Source of the DNA: Solibacteraceae bacterium
GTDB taxonomy: Bacteria > Acidobacteriota > Terriglobia > Bryobacterales > Bryobacteraceae
NCBI GenBank assembly: GCA_021324015.1
Contig: JAJPJX010000182.1
Coordinates: 1-42,019, forward strand
DNA length: 42,019 nucleotides
Direction of reading: 5' to 3'
Shown here: piece by piece, positions 35,056-42,019 of the stretch
Numbering within the stretch: position 1 is the stretch's first letter
Layout: each line of letters starts with the position of its first letter
The notes under the pieces: generated by a model
Told to the model about the DNA's origin: nothing
Seen by the model: only the letters and a program-made list of their open reading frames with translations
Database searches by the model: none
Made by a program: the position numbers and the translations under genes

Positions 35056-35088
35056 CAGCTACTCACCGTATCAAGATCTGGAGGAGGA

Positions 35089-36066
35089 ATGCGAATTCTG
35101 GTAACCGGGGCGCAGGGGTGTATCGGCGCCTGGGTGGTGAAAGCTCTGGCGGAGCGGGGCATGGAAGTAGCGAGCTACGACACCGACCCGGATCCGGCGC
35201 GGCTGCGGATGATCGCTCCGCCGGAACTGGTGCGCCGCGTTGCGCGGGAGGCCGGCAGCATCGAAGATACCGCGCGGCTGAAGGCGCTGGTCCGGGAGGG
35301 CGGCATCACGCACATCGTGCACCTGGCTGCGGTGCTGATGCCTTTCTGCCAGGCCCAGCCGGTAGCCGGCGCGGTGGTCAACGTGATCGGCACGCTGAAC
35401 GTGTTTGAAGCCGCGCGGGACGCCGGCCGGCCGGTGCGCGTGGCCTACGCGAGTTCGGCGGCGGTGTGGGGTCCGGAGGAAGCCTACGGCGGCGGCCGTC
35501 TCACGGAGGACGATCCGCTCAAGCCCTCCACGCACTACGGAGTCTTCAAGCAGGCTAACGAAGGCAACGCGCGCGCGTTCTTTGCCTCCGACGGTATCTC
35601 GAGCGTGGGGCTGCGCCCGTGGACGGTGTTTGGCGTGGGGCGCGACCGGGGGCTGACGGCGGATCCTTCGCTGGCCCTGCGCGCCGCCGTGCTGGGGCAG
35701 CCGTATCAGATCCGCGTGAGCGGGAAGATGAACATGCAATACGTGGAGGACGTGGCCGAGACGTTCGTGCGCTGCCTGCTGGCGCCGCTTGAAGGCGCGT
35801 GGGTGTTCAACCTGGGCGGGGACATCGTAGAAATGGACGCATTCGTCCGAATCCTGGAACGCTTGCGTCCGGAAGCGGCGGGGCTGGTGACGGCGCGGGG
35901 GCCGCAGGTGCCGGTGGCCTGGGCCATGGACGACACGCAGTTGCACGCGCACGTGCCGGATATTCCACACACGCCGCTCGAAGAAGGCATGCGCAAGACT
36001 CTGGAGTTGTTCGAAGCGTTACGGCGCCGCGGCGCGCTGGCGGCGAATGTGTCTAAGCACACCTAG
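35089..36066 (+). CDS. NAD-dependent epimerase/dehydratase (extended SDR)
   Basis: 325 aa from ATG 35089 behind GAGGAGG. Rossmann motif MRILVTGAQGCIG (TGxxGxxG with Cys in place of the common Phe), Asp31-type cofactor-binding acidic residue in SYDTDPD, HLAAVLMP, the catalytic serine stretch YASSAAVWG, and the YxxxK pair in YGVFKQANE. The C-terminal half (MQYVEDVAETFVRCLL) carries substrate-binding residues. It could be a nucleotide-sugar epimerase or a uronate dehydrogenase. The divergent enolase-type dehydratase next door makes sugar-acid metabolism plausible. The open frame continues upstream antisense to the enolase gene, but that part is not coding. Confidence 0.88.
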   Translation: MRILVTGAQGCIGAWVVKALAERGMEVASYDTDPDPARLRMIAPPELVRRVAREAGSIEDTARLKALVREGGITHIVHLAAVLMPFCQAQPVAGAVVNVIGTLNVFEAARDAGRPVRVAYASSAAVWGPEEAYGGGRLTEDDPLKPSTHYGVFKQANEGNARAFFASDGISSVGLRPWTVFGVGRDRGLTADPSLALRAAVLGQPYQIRVSGKMNMQYVEDVAETFVRCLLAPLEGAWVFNLGGDIVEMDAFVRILERLRPEAAGLVTARGPQVPVAWAMDDTQLHAHVPDIPHTPLEEGMRKTLELFEALRRRGALAANVSKHT

Positions 36067-36081
36067 CGGCAATTTGCCGCA

Positions 36082-36110
36082 TTGAGCCGCGCGGGCACGT
36101 TGAGTATGCT
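36082..36110 (+). promoter_or_regulatory. Possible promoter of the hybrid kinase gene
   Basis: TTGAGC (36082-36087) and TATGCT (36105-36110) with a 17-bp spacer. Transcription would begin near 36117, downstream of the in-frame TTG (36082) and ATG (36106). This supports ATG 36169 as the true start of the kinase. Confidence 0.4.
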
Positions 36111-36168
36111 GAATGCGGGTGAGAGTAGCCAAGCACGGTGGAGCGTCACAGGTTCGTGGTGTGTCGCC

Positions 36169-37704
36169 ATGGCGGAGAAAAAGAGCGTATCCCAGCCGTA
36201 CCGTCAGGTATTTGAGCAGAATCCACTGCCGATGTGGATGGTGGACGAGGCCACACTGCGCTTCCTGGATGTGAACGCGGCAGCGGTGGCCTTGTTCGGG
36301 TATTCGCGGGCAGAGTTCCGCCGCCTGCGTCTCACGGACCTTCGCGCCGGGGAGGAATTGCCCCTGGCAGCGGAGCGCACCGGCGTGTCGAAGGACGGTC
36401 CGCAATACTGGCAGTACCGCCTGAAAGACGGGCGCATGCGCGATATGCAGGTGGCCGCGCGGCGCCTGCGCCTGGACAGCAAAGAAGTAGAACTCGCGGT
36501 GCTGACGGACGTGACCGAGCGGCGGCTGCTCGAGGAGCAGCTTCGTCAGTCGCAGAAAATGGAAGCCGTGGGCATGCTGGCGGGCGGCGTGGCCCACGAC
36601 TTCAACAACCTGCTGACCATCATCACCGGCTACGCGCAGCTTCTGCTGCACAGCATACCGGCGGGAGATCCGAACCACACTTCGGTCGAGCAGATTATGA
36701 AAGCGGCCGACCGGGCGGCGGCGCTCACGCGGCAGTTGCTGGCGTTCAGCCGCCGGCAAGCGGTGCAGCCCAAGGTGCTGGACCTGAACGCCCTGATTTC
36801 GAGCATGGGCGTGATGCTCCAGCGGCTGATTGGCGAGGACGTGGAACTGCGCCTGGTGCTGGGCCCGGACCTGGGGCGGGTGAACGCCGATCCGGGACAG
36901 ATGGAACAGGTGATCATGAACCTGGTGGTGAACTCGCGGGACGCCATGCCGCGGGGCGGCGTGCTGACCATCGCCACGGCCAACGCGGAACTGGACGAGC
37001 GCTCCGGGAGCACGCACATGGCGGTGAAGCCGGGTGCGTACGTTTCGCTCTCGGTGACCGACACAGGGTCGGGGATGGACGCGGAAACCCGCGCGCGATT
37101 GTTCGAACCGTTCTTCACCACCAAGGGCTCGGGCAAAGGTACGGGGCTGGGGCTCTCCACGGTGCTGGGCATCGTGAAGCGCAGCGGCGGCAACCTGGAG
37201 GTGGCCAGCGAGCCGGGGCAGGGGACGCGCGTGGCCGTGTACCTGCCGCGCATCGACCAGCCGGCGGTGGTAGAAGCCGAGAAGGCGCATCCGCGGGCGC
37301 GGCACGGTTGGGAGACCATCCTGATCGTGGAGGATGAGGAGATGGTGCGCGCCCTGGTGCGGCAGACCCTGGAGAGGGCTGGGTACCGCATCCTGGAGGC
37401 TGCCGAGCCGAATACCGCCCGCAACCTCTGCAACACCTACACTGGCCAGGTGCACCTGCTGATCACCGACGTGGTGCTTCCCAAGCAGGGCGGGCGGGAA
37501 CTGGCGCAGGCGCTGATGCGGCTGCGGCCCGGGATGAAAGTTCTGTTCATGTCCGGCTACGCGCATGAGGGCCTGCCGGAGGGCTGGGACGAAGCGGGGT
37601 GGCCGTTCCTGCAAAAGCCCTTCACGCCGTCCGTGCTGCTGCACAAAGTGCGCGAAGTGCTGGAAGGCGGCAACGGAGTGCTGCGCCAGCAGGCCGGCGG
37701 GTGA
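36169..37704 (+). CDS. Hybrid histidine kinase (PAS-HisKA-HATPase-receiver)
   Basis: 511 aa from ATG 36169, cytosolic, no membrane helices. PAS domain (about 10-115, LPMWMVDEATLRFLDVNAAA), HisKA helix with phospho-histidine His143 in GGVAHDFNNLL, HATPase with NLVVNSRDAMPRGG (N box), VTDTGSGMD (G1), FEPFFTTKG and GTGLGLSTVLGI, then a C-terminal receiver with phosphoacceptor Asp434 in LLITDVVLPKQGG and the FLQKPF lysine. This architecture is typical of orphan sensory kinases that signal by phosphorelay. The start is uncertain: no strong Shine-Dalgarno precedes 36169, but the likely promoter lies after the alternative starts. The prepilin peptidase gene converges on it 70 bases away. Confidence 0.88.
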   Translation: MAEKKSVSQPYRQVFEQNPLPMWMVDEATLRFLDVNAAAVALFGYSRAEFRRLRLTDLRAGEELPLAAERTGVSKDGPQYWQYRLKDGRMRDMQVAARRLRLDSKEVELAVLTDVTERRLLEEQLRQSQKMEAVGMLAGGVAHDFNNLLTIITGYAQLLLHSIPAGDPNHTSVEQIMKAADRAAALTRQLLAFSRRQAVQPKVLDLNALISSMGVMLQRLIGEDVELRLVLGPDLGRVNADPGQMEQVIMNLVVNSRDAMPRGGVLTIATANAELDERSGSTHMAVKPGAYVSLSVTDTGSGMDAETRARLFEPFFTTKGSGKGTGLGLSTVLGIVKRSGGNLEVASEPGQGTRVAVYLPRIDQPAVVEAEKAHPRARHGWETILIVEDEEMVRALVRQTLERAGYRILEAAEPNTARNLCNTYTGQVHLLITDVVLPKQGGRELAQALMRLRPGMKVLFMSGYAHEGLPEGWDEAGWPFLQKPFTPSVLLHKVREVLEGGNGVLRQQAGG

Positions 37705-37750
37705 ATGCTTTTCAGCCAACCTGTGCCGGACTGGGAACCGAGCCGCGGCC

Positions 37751-37774
37751 GTGTGGGAGCGGTGGCTGCCACAC
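37751..37774. terminator. Possible bidirectional terminator between convergent genes
   Basis: GTGTGG (37751-37756) and CCACAC (37769-37774) form a 6-bp stem with a 12-base loop between the kinase stop and the prepilin peptidase stop, which it abuts. No clear T run follows on either strand, so it is weak evidence. Confidence 0.3.
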
Positions 37775-38599
37775 TCAGTAGAAGCCCGCGTACCAGTCAA
37801 TCAGCCGCGGACCTGCCAACGAGACGAAGATACCGGCGAATCCCAGGAACGTGCCGAAGGGCAGTTCATAGGTGGCGGGGTCCTGCCGCGTGATGCGGAT
37901 GTAGGCGTAGCCCAGCAGGGAGCCGAACAGCGAGCCCACGATGAGGGTCAGCAACGCGCCGCGCAGGCCCAGGAAGGCGCCGATCAGCAGCATGAGCTTG
38001 ACGTCCCCCAGGCCGAGGCCCTCGCGGCGGCGCAGTTTGAGGTAGACCACTCCGCCGAACCACAGAAAGAAGGCGGGTAGCGCGGCGCCCAGGAGGGCTT
38101 CGGAAACCGACACCCAGCGTCCCTGAACGGGCAGATCCAGCAGCCAGAACAAGGCGCGCGCCATCAGGTCCGGAACGGGCACGAACCAGGCCAGTACGAC
38201 CCCGGCGGCGGCGCCGCCCAGGGTGAACTCATCCGGCAGGATGCGCTCCTCCAGGTCCGTGAAGGCCAGGCCGACCAGCAGGGCTCCGAACAGGCAGCGC
38301 CGGGCGGCTTCCGGAGTGGGTCCGAACAGCAGCAGGTAGGAGAAGAACAGCAGGCCGGTGAGCAGCTCCACCACGGGGTAGCGCGCGGAGATGTGTGCGC
38401 CGCAATGCCGGCAGCGCCCGCGCAGCAGCAGGTAGCTCGCGACGGGGATGTTATCGTACCAGGCGATGGTGCGCTGGCAGGCCGGACAATGCGAGCGCGG
38501 CCGCACCACTGACAGATCGCGCGGCATGCGATGAATGCAGACGTTCAGAAAGCTGCCGATGAGCAGGCCGAAGGCCAGTGCGAGAAGCGCGGCTAGCAC
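37775..38599 (-). CDS. Prepilin peptidase (type IV leader peptidase)
   Basis: 274 aa inner-membrane aspartic protease that cleaves and N-methylates type IV pilin or type II secretion pseudopilin leaders. It has the full-length form: an N-terminal LIGSFLNVCIHRMP segment, a zinc-type four-cysteine motif (HCPACQ and RCRHCG), the two catalytic aspartates in FTDLEERILPDEF and GLGLGDVKL, and about eight membrane helices. The GTG at 38599 overlaps the end of the upstream glycosyltransferase by 7 bases, so it is translationally coupled. No pilin or secretion genes are in the window. Confidence 0.9.
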   Translation of the reverse strand: MLAALLALAFGLLIGSFLNVCIHRMPRDLSVVRPRSHCPACQRTIAWYDNIPVASYLLLRGRCRHCGAHISARYPVVELLTGLLFFSYLLLFGPTPEAARRCLFGALLVGLAFTDLEERILPDEFTLGGAAAGVVLAWFVPVPDLMARALFWLLDLPVQGRWVSVSEALLGAALPAFFLWFGGVVYLKLRRREGLGLGDVKLMLLIGAFLGLRGALLTLIVGSLFGSLLGYAYIRITRQDPATYELPFGTFLGFAGIFVSLAGPRLIDWYAGFY

Positions 38600-39477
38600 G
38601 AGAGTACCCGGCGGTATACCTGGATAGTATCGCGAACCAGGATCTCGAGGGAGAATTTTTCTTCCACGGTGCGGCGCGCGGCGGCGGCGAGCCTGCGAGC
38701 CGGTTCGGGGCCTGCGAGCAGCGCGCGGAGGGCGGCGGCGATGGCGCCGGGCTGGTTTTCGGTGAGCCAGCCGTTCTCGCCGTGGCGCACGATCTCCGGC
38801 AGGCCGCCCACATCGCTCGCCAGCACGGGCACGCCCGCCGCCATGGCCAACAGCACGCCCGAGCCCAGACCTTCGCTGCGGGTGATGTAGACGAACAGGG
38901 CGGAGCCGGGCAAGTCGGCTTCCAGGTCTTCGGAGAAGCGCACCTGGATGCCCGCCTGGCGGGCGGCCTCGGCCAGCAGGTCGGAGCCCTTGCGGGGATC
39001 CGAGGTGGCGGGCGCGAGCACCCGCGGGCCCGTGGGGACAGGCGCGCGCAGAGGCACGCCGTCGTACACCACCGAGACTCTCTCGGCGGGCACTCCGGCT
39101 GCGAGCAGCCTTTGCCGCACGCACTGCGAGACGGCCAGGAAGTGCGCTGCGCGCGAGTATTTCCAGCGGCTGCGGATGGGGAAATCGACGCGGCGAGACA
39201 CCACCACGGGCGCCGCGGAAAAGAGCGCCGCCCAGGTGTGCGCGCGCGCGTCGTGGGCGTGCGCGAGATTCACGCGGCGGGAAAAGCGCGCCAGCGCGGC
39301 GAGGCTCAGCGGGTGAGTTTCCAGGCCGGCTTCCGAGGCCTTGCGGAAGAGCGGGGAAGCCGCGCGGGCCAGCACCACGCACTCGATGCCGCTCTGCGCC
39401 AGCCCCTGCGCCAGGCGCAGCGCCTGCCATTGGCCGCCGCGCATCTCGCGTCCCGAGTCCAGGTGCAAGATCCGCAT
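38593..39477 (-). CDS. GT4-family glycosyltransferase
   Basis: 294 aa, retaining GT-B glycosyltransferase. N-terminal fold starts MRILHLDSGREMRGGQWQ; LAHAHDARAHTW marks the middle; the C-terminal donor-binding domain has RSEGLGSGVLLAMAAGVP, where the second glutamate of the usual EX7E motif is replaced by leucine (a variant seen in some family members), then ASDVGGLPEIV. Likely acts on a lipid-linked glycan at the inner membrane. ATG 39477 overlaps the stop of the upstream GT2 gene by one base (TGATG) and its own end overlaps the prepilin peptidase start, so all three are coupled. Confidence 0.88.
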   Translation of the reverse strand: MRILHLDSGREMRGGQWQALRLAQGLAQSGIECVVLARAASPLFRKASEAGLETHPLSLAALARFSRRVNLAHAHDARAHTWAALFSAAPVVVSRRVDFPIRSRWKYSRAAHFLAVSQCVRQRLLAAGVPAERVSVVYDGVPLRAPVPTGPRVLAPATSDPRKGSDLLAEAARQAGIQVRFSEDLEADLPGSALFVYITRSEGLGSGVLLAMAAGVPVLASDVGGLPEIVRHGENGWLTENQPGAIAAALRALLAGPEPARRLAAAARRTVEEKFSLEILVRDTIQVYRRVLSC

Positions 39478-40214
39478 CAGCTCATGTTGCGGGCCTTCGC
39501 ATATTTCAGGAAGGTGTAAAGGCCCGCCATGTAGGCGATGGTCAGACCCTCCATGCCGTCCAGGAATCCGCGCTGCAAAAAATACGTGCGGGCGAAGGTC
39601 CAGGCCGGGGAGAGAATCAGGTGGCGCCAGGAAATGTGCGCGCGGCGGTAGACCAGTTCCTCCGCGGCCAGGGTGGTGTAGCGATCCATGGTCTTCAGGT
39701 GCTCGGAGAGAGAGTCGCAGGTGAAGTGCAGCAGGTTGGCCTCCAGGCGCCCGATGCGCCCGTTGACCTGCACGGTCTCGTGCACGAAGTCGCCCACCCA
39801 CTTGGCCCGGGCGCGGTGGTACAGGCGCACCTTGCGGTCAGGGTACCAGCCGCAGTGCAGGATCCAGCGGCCCAGATATTGGGCCAGGCGTGGGACGGTG
39901 TAGGCGTCGTACCGCGGGCCGGTCTTTTTGAGGTTCCAGATCTCGCCCTCCAGCGCTTCGCTCAAGGCTTCATCTGCGTCGAGCGAGAGAATCCAGTCGT
40001 GGGCGGCCTGTTCGGCGGCCCAGTTTTTCTGCCCGGCATAGCCGCGCCAGGGGCTTTCCACGACGCGGGCGCCCAGGTTGACGGCCAGCTCGACGGTGCG
40101 GTCCGTCGAGCCGCTGTCCACGATCACGATCTCGTCGCAGCAGCGCAGGCTTTCGATGGCTCGGGCGATGTGGCGTTCTTCGTTTTGCGTGATGATCGTG
40201 GCGGTGATCTTCAT
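39477..40214 (-). CDS. GT2-family glycosyltransferase
   Basis: 245 aa, inverting GT-A enzyme of the WaaE/lipopolysaccharide core glucosyltransferase-like group. Motifs: MKITATIITQNEERHI, VIVDSGSTDRTVELA, DxD-type LSLDADEAL, and WVGDFVHETVQV with the general-base region. The C-terminus has a hydrophobic segment (FLDGMEGLTIAYMAGLYTFL), typical of membrane-associated members. It starts 8 bases after the membrane-protease stop. It probably works with the neighbouring GT4 enzyme in building a surface polysaccharide or lipopolysaccharide core. Confidence 0.88.
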   Translation of the reverse strand: MKITATIITQNEERHIARAIESLRCCDEIVIVDSGSTDRTVELAVNLGARVVESPWRGYAGQKNWAAEQAAHDWILSLDADEALSEALEGEIWNLKKTGPRYDAYTVPRLAQYLGRWILHCGWYPDRKVRLYHRARAKWVGDFVHETVQVNGRIGRLEANLLHFTCDSLSEHLKTMDRYTTLAAEELVYRRAHISWRHLILSPAWTFARTYFLQRGFLDGMEGLTIAYMAGLYTFLKYAKARNMS

Positions 40215-40222
40215 GGAGCGGG

Positions 40223-41194
40223 TCAGAGGCCGGTCGTGCTCACCGGCGCGAGGGTGAAGCAGAGGACAAAGATCACCAGGGCCGTGTAGCCGAGCCGAAC
40301 ACGGCCCGCGCCGAGTTCCGCCGTATCGTAGATCACGGGATGGCGCCGGCCGAGCCAGAACAGGATGGCGGCCCAGAACAGCCATACCCACCAGTAGAAA
40401 ACGCCCAGCGGCACCAGCAGAAGGATGAAGACCTTGGAGATCAGTTTGTGTTTGTCGCCCGCCAGGGCATAGAGGATGTGCCCGCCGTCAAGCTGTCCGA
40501 TGGGCAGCAGGTTCAGCGCCGTGGCCAGGATGCCGATCCAGGCCGCGCGCGCGACGGGATGCAGATAGATATCCGAGCCGGGGACGCCTGGAAAGATGGC
40601 CGCCTGGAGCAGGCGCTGTAGCAGCGGGGCGCCAAACTGAATGGCGCCCTGGTGGGCGATGCCGGGGATGATCTTGGAGAAAGCCAGGCCCACCGCCAGG
40701 GCGGGCAACAGGAACACGAAGCCGGCCACCGGGCCGGCCACGCCGATATCGAACAGCACGCGCCGCGAGTAGATGGCCGAGCGGATGCGTATGAAGGCGC
40801 CGAAGGTGCCGGTGAGCGTGGGCGCCGGAAGAAAATACGGCAGGCTGGCGTCCACGCGGTAGTACACGCAGGCCAGGTAGTGGCCGAACTCATGGGCCAG
40901 CAGAATGATCAGCAGGGTGAGGGAAAAAGGGAGTCCCTGCCAGAGCAGCGCGGGATGCGAAAACAGGCGCGCCACGGTATCCAGGTCGTGCTCCAGGTCC
41001 AGCGGCAGGTTGCGGTCGAAATCCATCTGCATCCCCGCGCCCACCAGCGTGGTGGTGAACAGGGTGAGCAGAAACAGCAGGGCGTGCAACCAATAGCGGT
41101 CCCGCGTCCCGATAGCCGGCATTTGTTCCCTGACGCCGGCTCCGTTACCCGCGTAGACCGGGTAAGCCGGCGCAGGAAATTCCTGGGAGGACAC
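40223..41194 (-). CDS. Site-2-type (M50) intramembrane metalloprotease
   Basis: 323 aa, multi-spanning membrane zinc protease. HEFGH (101-105) supplies two zinc histidines and the catalytic glutamate; NLLPIGQLDGGH (228-239) supplies the third ligand, Asp236. There are about six hydrophobic spans. This family cuts membrane-bound substrates such as anti-sigma factors; the short N-terminal tail (about 35 residues) is soluble. GTG 41194 is the longest start; ATG 41122 (Met25) is an alternative, and neither has a good Shine-Dalgarno. It follows HU by 24 bases with no terminator between. Confidence 0.88.
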   Translation of the reverse strand: MSSQEFPAPAYPVYAGNGAGVREQMPAIGTRDRYWLHALLFLLTLFTTTLVGAGMQMDFDRNLPLDLEHDLDTVARLFSHPALLWQGLPFSLTLLIILLAHEFGHYLACVYYRVDASLPYFLPAPTLTGTFGAFIRIRSAIYSRRVLFDIGVAGPVAGFVFLLPALAVGLAFSKIIPGIAHQGAIQFGAPLLQRLLQAAIFPGVPGSDIYLHPVARAAWIGILATALNLLPIGQLDGGHILYALAGDKHKLISKVFILLLVPLGVFYWWVWLFWAAILFWLGRRHPVIYDTAELGAGRVRLGYTALVIFVLCFTLAPVSTTGL

Positions 41195-41218
41195 AGTGGC
41201 AGCGAGCGGGCCGCAGAT

Positions 41219-41488
41219 CTATTGCAGGGTCTGCAGCTCCTTGCCCGGCTTGAACCGGACGGCCTTTCCAGGCGGGATGGAGACCTCCGCGCCAGTGCGC
41301 GGATTGCGGCCGATGCCGGTCTTCCGGGGCTTGACGTTGAACACGCCAAAGCCGCGCAACTCGATGCGGTCACCCTGTTCCAGCGCCTTCTTCATCGATT
41401 CGAAAACGGTCTCCACCGCCATTTCGGCCTTGGTCTTGGTGATGCCGGTTTTGTTGACGACTTCGTTAATGATATCGAGCTTGATCAA
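41219..41488 (-). CDS. HU/IHF-family histone-like DNA-binding protein
   Basis: 89 aa from TTG 41488, which has GAGGAGG at 5 bases and gives the normal family length; upstream in-frame starts would add about 18 unrelated residues. Visible features: helical dimerisation body (IKLDIINEVVNKTGITKTKA), GFGVFNVKPRKTG and the DNA-binding arm with RNPRTGAEVSIPPGKAVRF. A small abundant dimer that bends DNA. Driven by the strong promoter at 41547-41576. Confidence 0.93.
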   Translation of the reverse strand: MIKLDIINEVVNKTGITKTKAEMAVETVFESMKKALEQGDRIELRGFGVFNVKPRKTGIGRNPRTGAEVSIPPGKAVRFKPGKELQTLQ

Positions 41489-41546
41489 AGGTGCCTCCTC
41501 ATCCGGTGAACGCAGCGCGGCGGGCTTATCCCCAACAGCCAACCTT

Positions 41547-41576
41547 ATGATAGGATTAGCTTTAATCGGATGTCAA
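41547..41576 (-). promoter_or_regulatory. Strong promoter of the HU operon
   Basis: On the minus strand, a perfect -35 TTGACA (41576-41571) and a -10 TATCAT (41552-41547; five of six matches to TATAAT) with an 18-bp spacer. This fits high-level HU expression. The element overlaps the region where the divergent Gfo/Idh gene needs its own promoter. Confidence 0.8.
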
Positions 41577-41606
41577 GTTAACCCCGGAAGAAGAAAGGAG
41601 CTGATT

Positions 41607-42019
41607 GTGGAGAGACGGTATTTTCTGATGGGTTCGGCGGGCCTGGCGGCGAGCGCCCTGCATTCCAGCGGCTTGGCCAGCCCCAACGATACGGTGCGAG
41701 TGGCCTGCGTAGGTGTGCGCGGGCAGGGCAACTCGCACATCCACTCCTACTCGGCCATGAAGAACGTGGAGATCGCCGCCATCTGCGACATCGACGAGAG
41801 CGTCCTGGATAAGCGGCTGGGCGAGGTTGAAGCCTCCGGCAAGAAGCGCCCGGCGCGCTACACGGACTTTCGGAAGCTGATGGAAGACAAGAGCATCGAC
41901 GCGATTTCCATCGCCACGCCGAATCACACCCACTCGCTGATCGCCATCACGGCGTGCCAGGCGGGCAAGGACGTCTACGTGGAGAAGCCGTGCTCGCACA
42001 ACATCTTCGAGGCGCGGCA
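41607..42019 (+). CDS. Gfo/Idh/MocA oxidoreductase with Tat-like leader, cut by window end
   Basis: Only the first about 137 residues are present. GTG 41607 has AAAGGAG (41594-41600) at 6 bases. The leader MERRYFLMGSAGLAASALHS is a twin-arginine signal. The Rossmann fold follows with VRVACVGVRGQGNSH, ICDIDESV, and the family's AISIATPNHTHSLIA and VYVEKPCSHN, in which the lysine of EKP is the conserved active-site residue. An NAD(P)-dependent sugar or inositol oxidoreductase is the expected activity; the Tat version is very common in Acidobacteria and Planctomycetes. The gene continues past 42019. Confidence 0.9.
   Translation, partial: MERRYFLMGSAGLAASALHSSGLASPNDTVRVACVGVRGQGNSHIHSYSAMKNVEIAAICDIDESVLDKRLGEVEASGKKRPARYTDFRKLMEDKSIDAISIATPNHTHSLIAITACQAGKDVYVEKPCSHNIFEAR

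Noticed and set aside
33910-35088. Upstream extension of the epimerase frame
   Set aside because: It runs antisense to the enolase-type gene, and the Rossmann motif begins exactly at ATG 35089 behind a strong Shine-Dalgarno.
1-42019. tRNA, rRNA, CRISPR array, prophage or integrase
   Set aside because: No cloverleaf, ribosomal signature, regularly spaced repeats or phage genes seen; apart from 10222-10593 the gaps between genes are short.

Overview
The window looks like chromosomal DNA from a high-GC, Gram-negative member of the Acidobacteriota, most likely the Bryobacterales/Solibacter side. This is inferred from gene content: an Oar-like TonB-dependent receptor with an N-terminal carboxypeptidase-regulatory domain, several cytosolic-type enzyme families carrying Tat-like leaders, a Tat-leader Gfo/Idh/MocA oxidoreductase, and a multihaem cytochrome with a C-terminal Ig-like domain. 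There is no rRNA, recognisable tRNA, insertion sequence or CRISPR array.

Layout. 1-252 is a non-coding, hairpin-rich leader. 271-6895 is a compact chemosensory operon, cheA-cheW-mcp-cheB-cheR, with no cheY. 6946-10221 is an outer-membrane TonB-dependent receptor. 10222-10593 is non-coding with several strong inverted repeats. It leads into a small secreted protein (10594-11187) that ends in a textbook terminator. 11290-17923 holds a YceH (DUF480) protein and an AddB/AddA-like helicase-nuclease pair; the AddB-like gene carries a single-base frameshift in a G run. 17970-19519 (minus strand) holds an SPFH/stomatin-like membrane protein and a DinB-fold protein.

19552-20856 is a Tat-leader enolase-superfamily enzyme of the mannonate dehydratase/RspA type with a substituted active-site motif. 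20992-29942 is the most unusual part: two giant, adjacent, co-oriented proteins (1669 and 1307 residues) that match no family I can name. They are followed by a PaiB-type FMN-binding protein with a Tat-like leader, a six-bladed Kelch-type propeller and a nine-haem cytochrome. 33808-36066 is a divergent pair, a second enolase-superfamily enzyme and an NAD-dependent epimerase. 36169-37704 is a hybrid histidine kinase.

37775-41488 (minus strand) reads as one possible operon: HU, site-2-type membrane protease, GT2 and GT4 glycosyltransferases, prepilin peptidase. It is driven by a promoter with a perfect TTGACA -35. The window ends inside a Tat-leader Gfo/Idh/MocA oxidoreductase.

How the parts may work together. 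The Che genes form a receptor-kinase-adaptation module whose only local receiver domain is CheB, so its output partner must lie elsewhere. The AddAB-like pair is a double-strand-break end-processing nuclease. The outer-membrane receptor, the two sugar-acid-type enolase enzymes, the epimerase and the Gfo/Idh enzyme fit a polysaccharide-degrading soil lifestyle. The giant pair has no predicted function.
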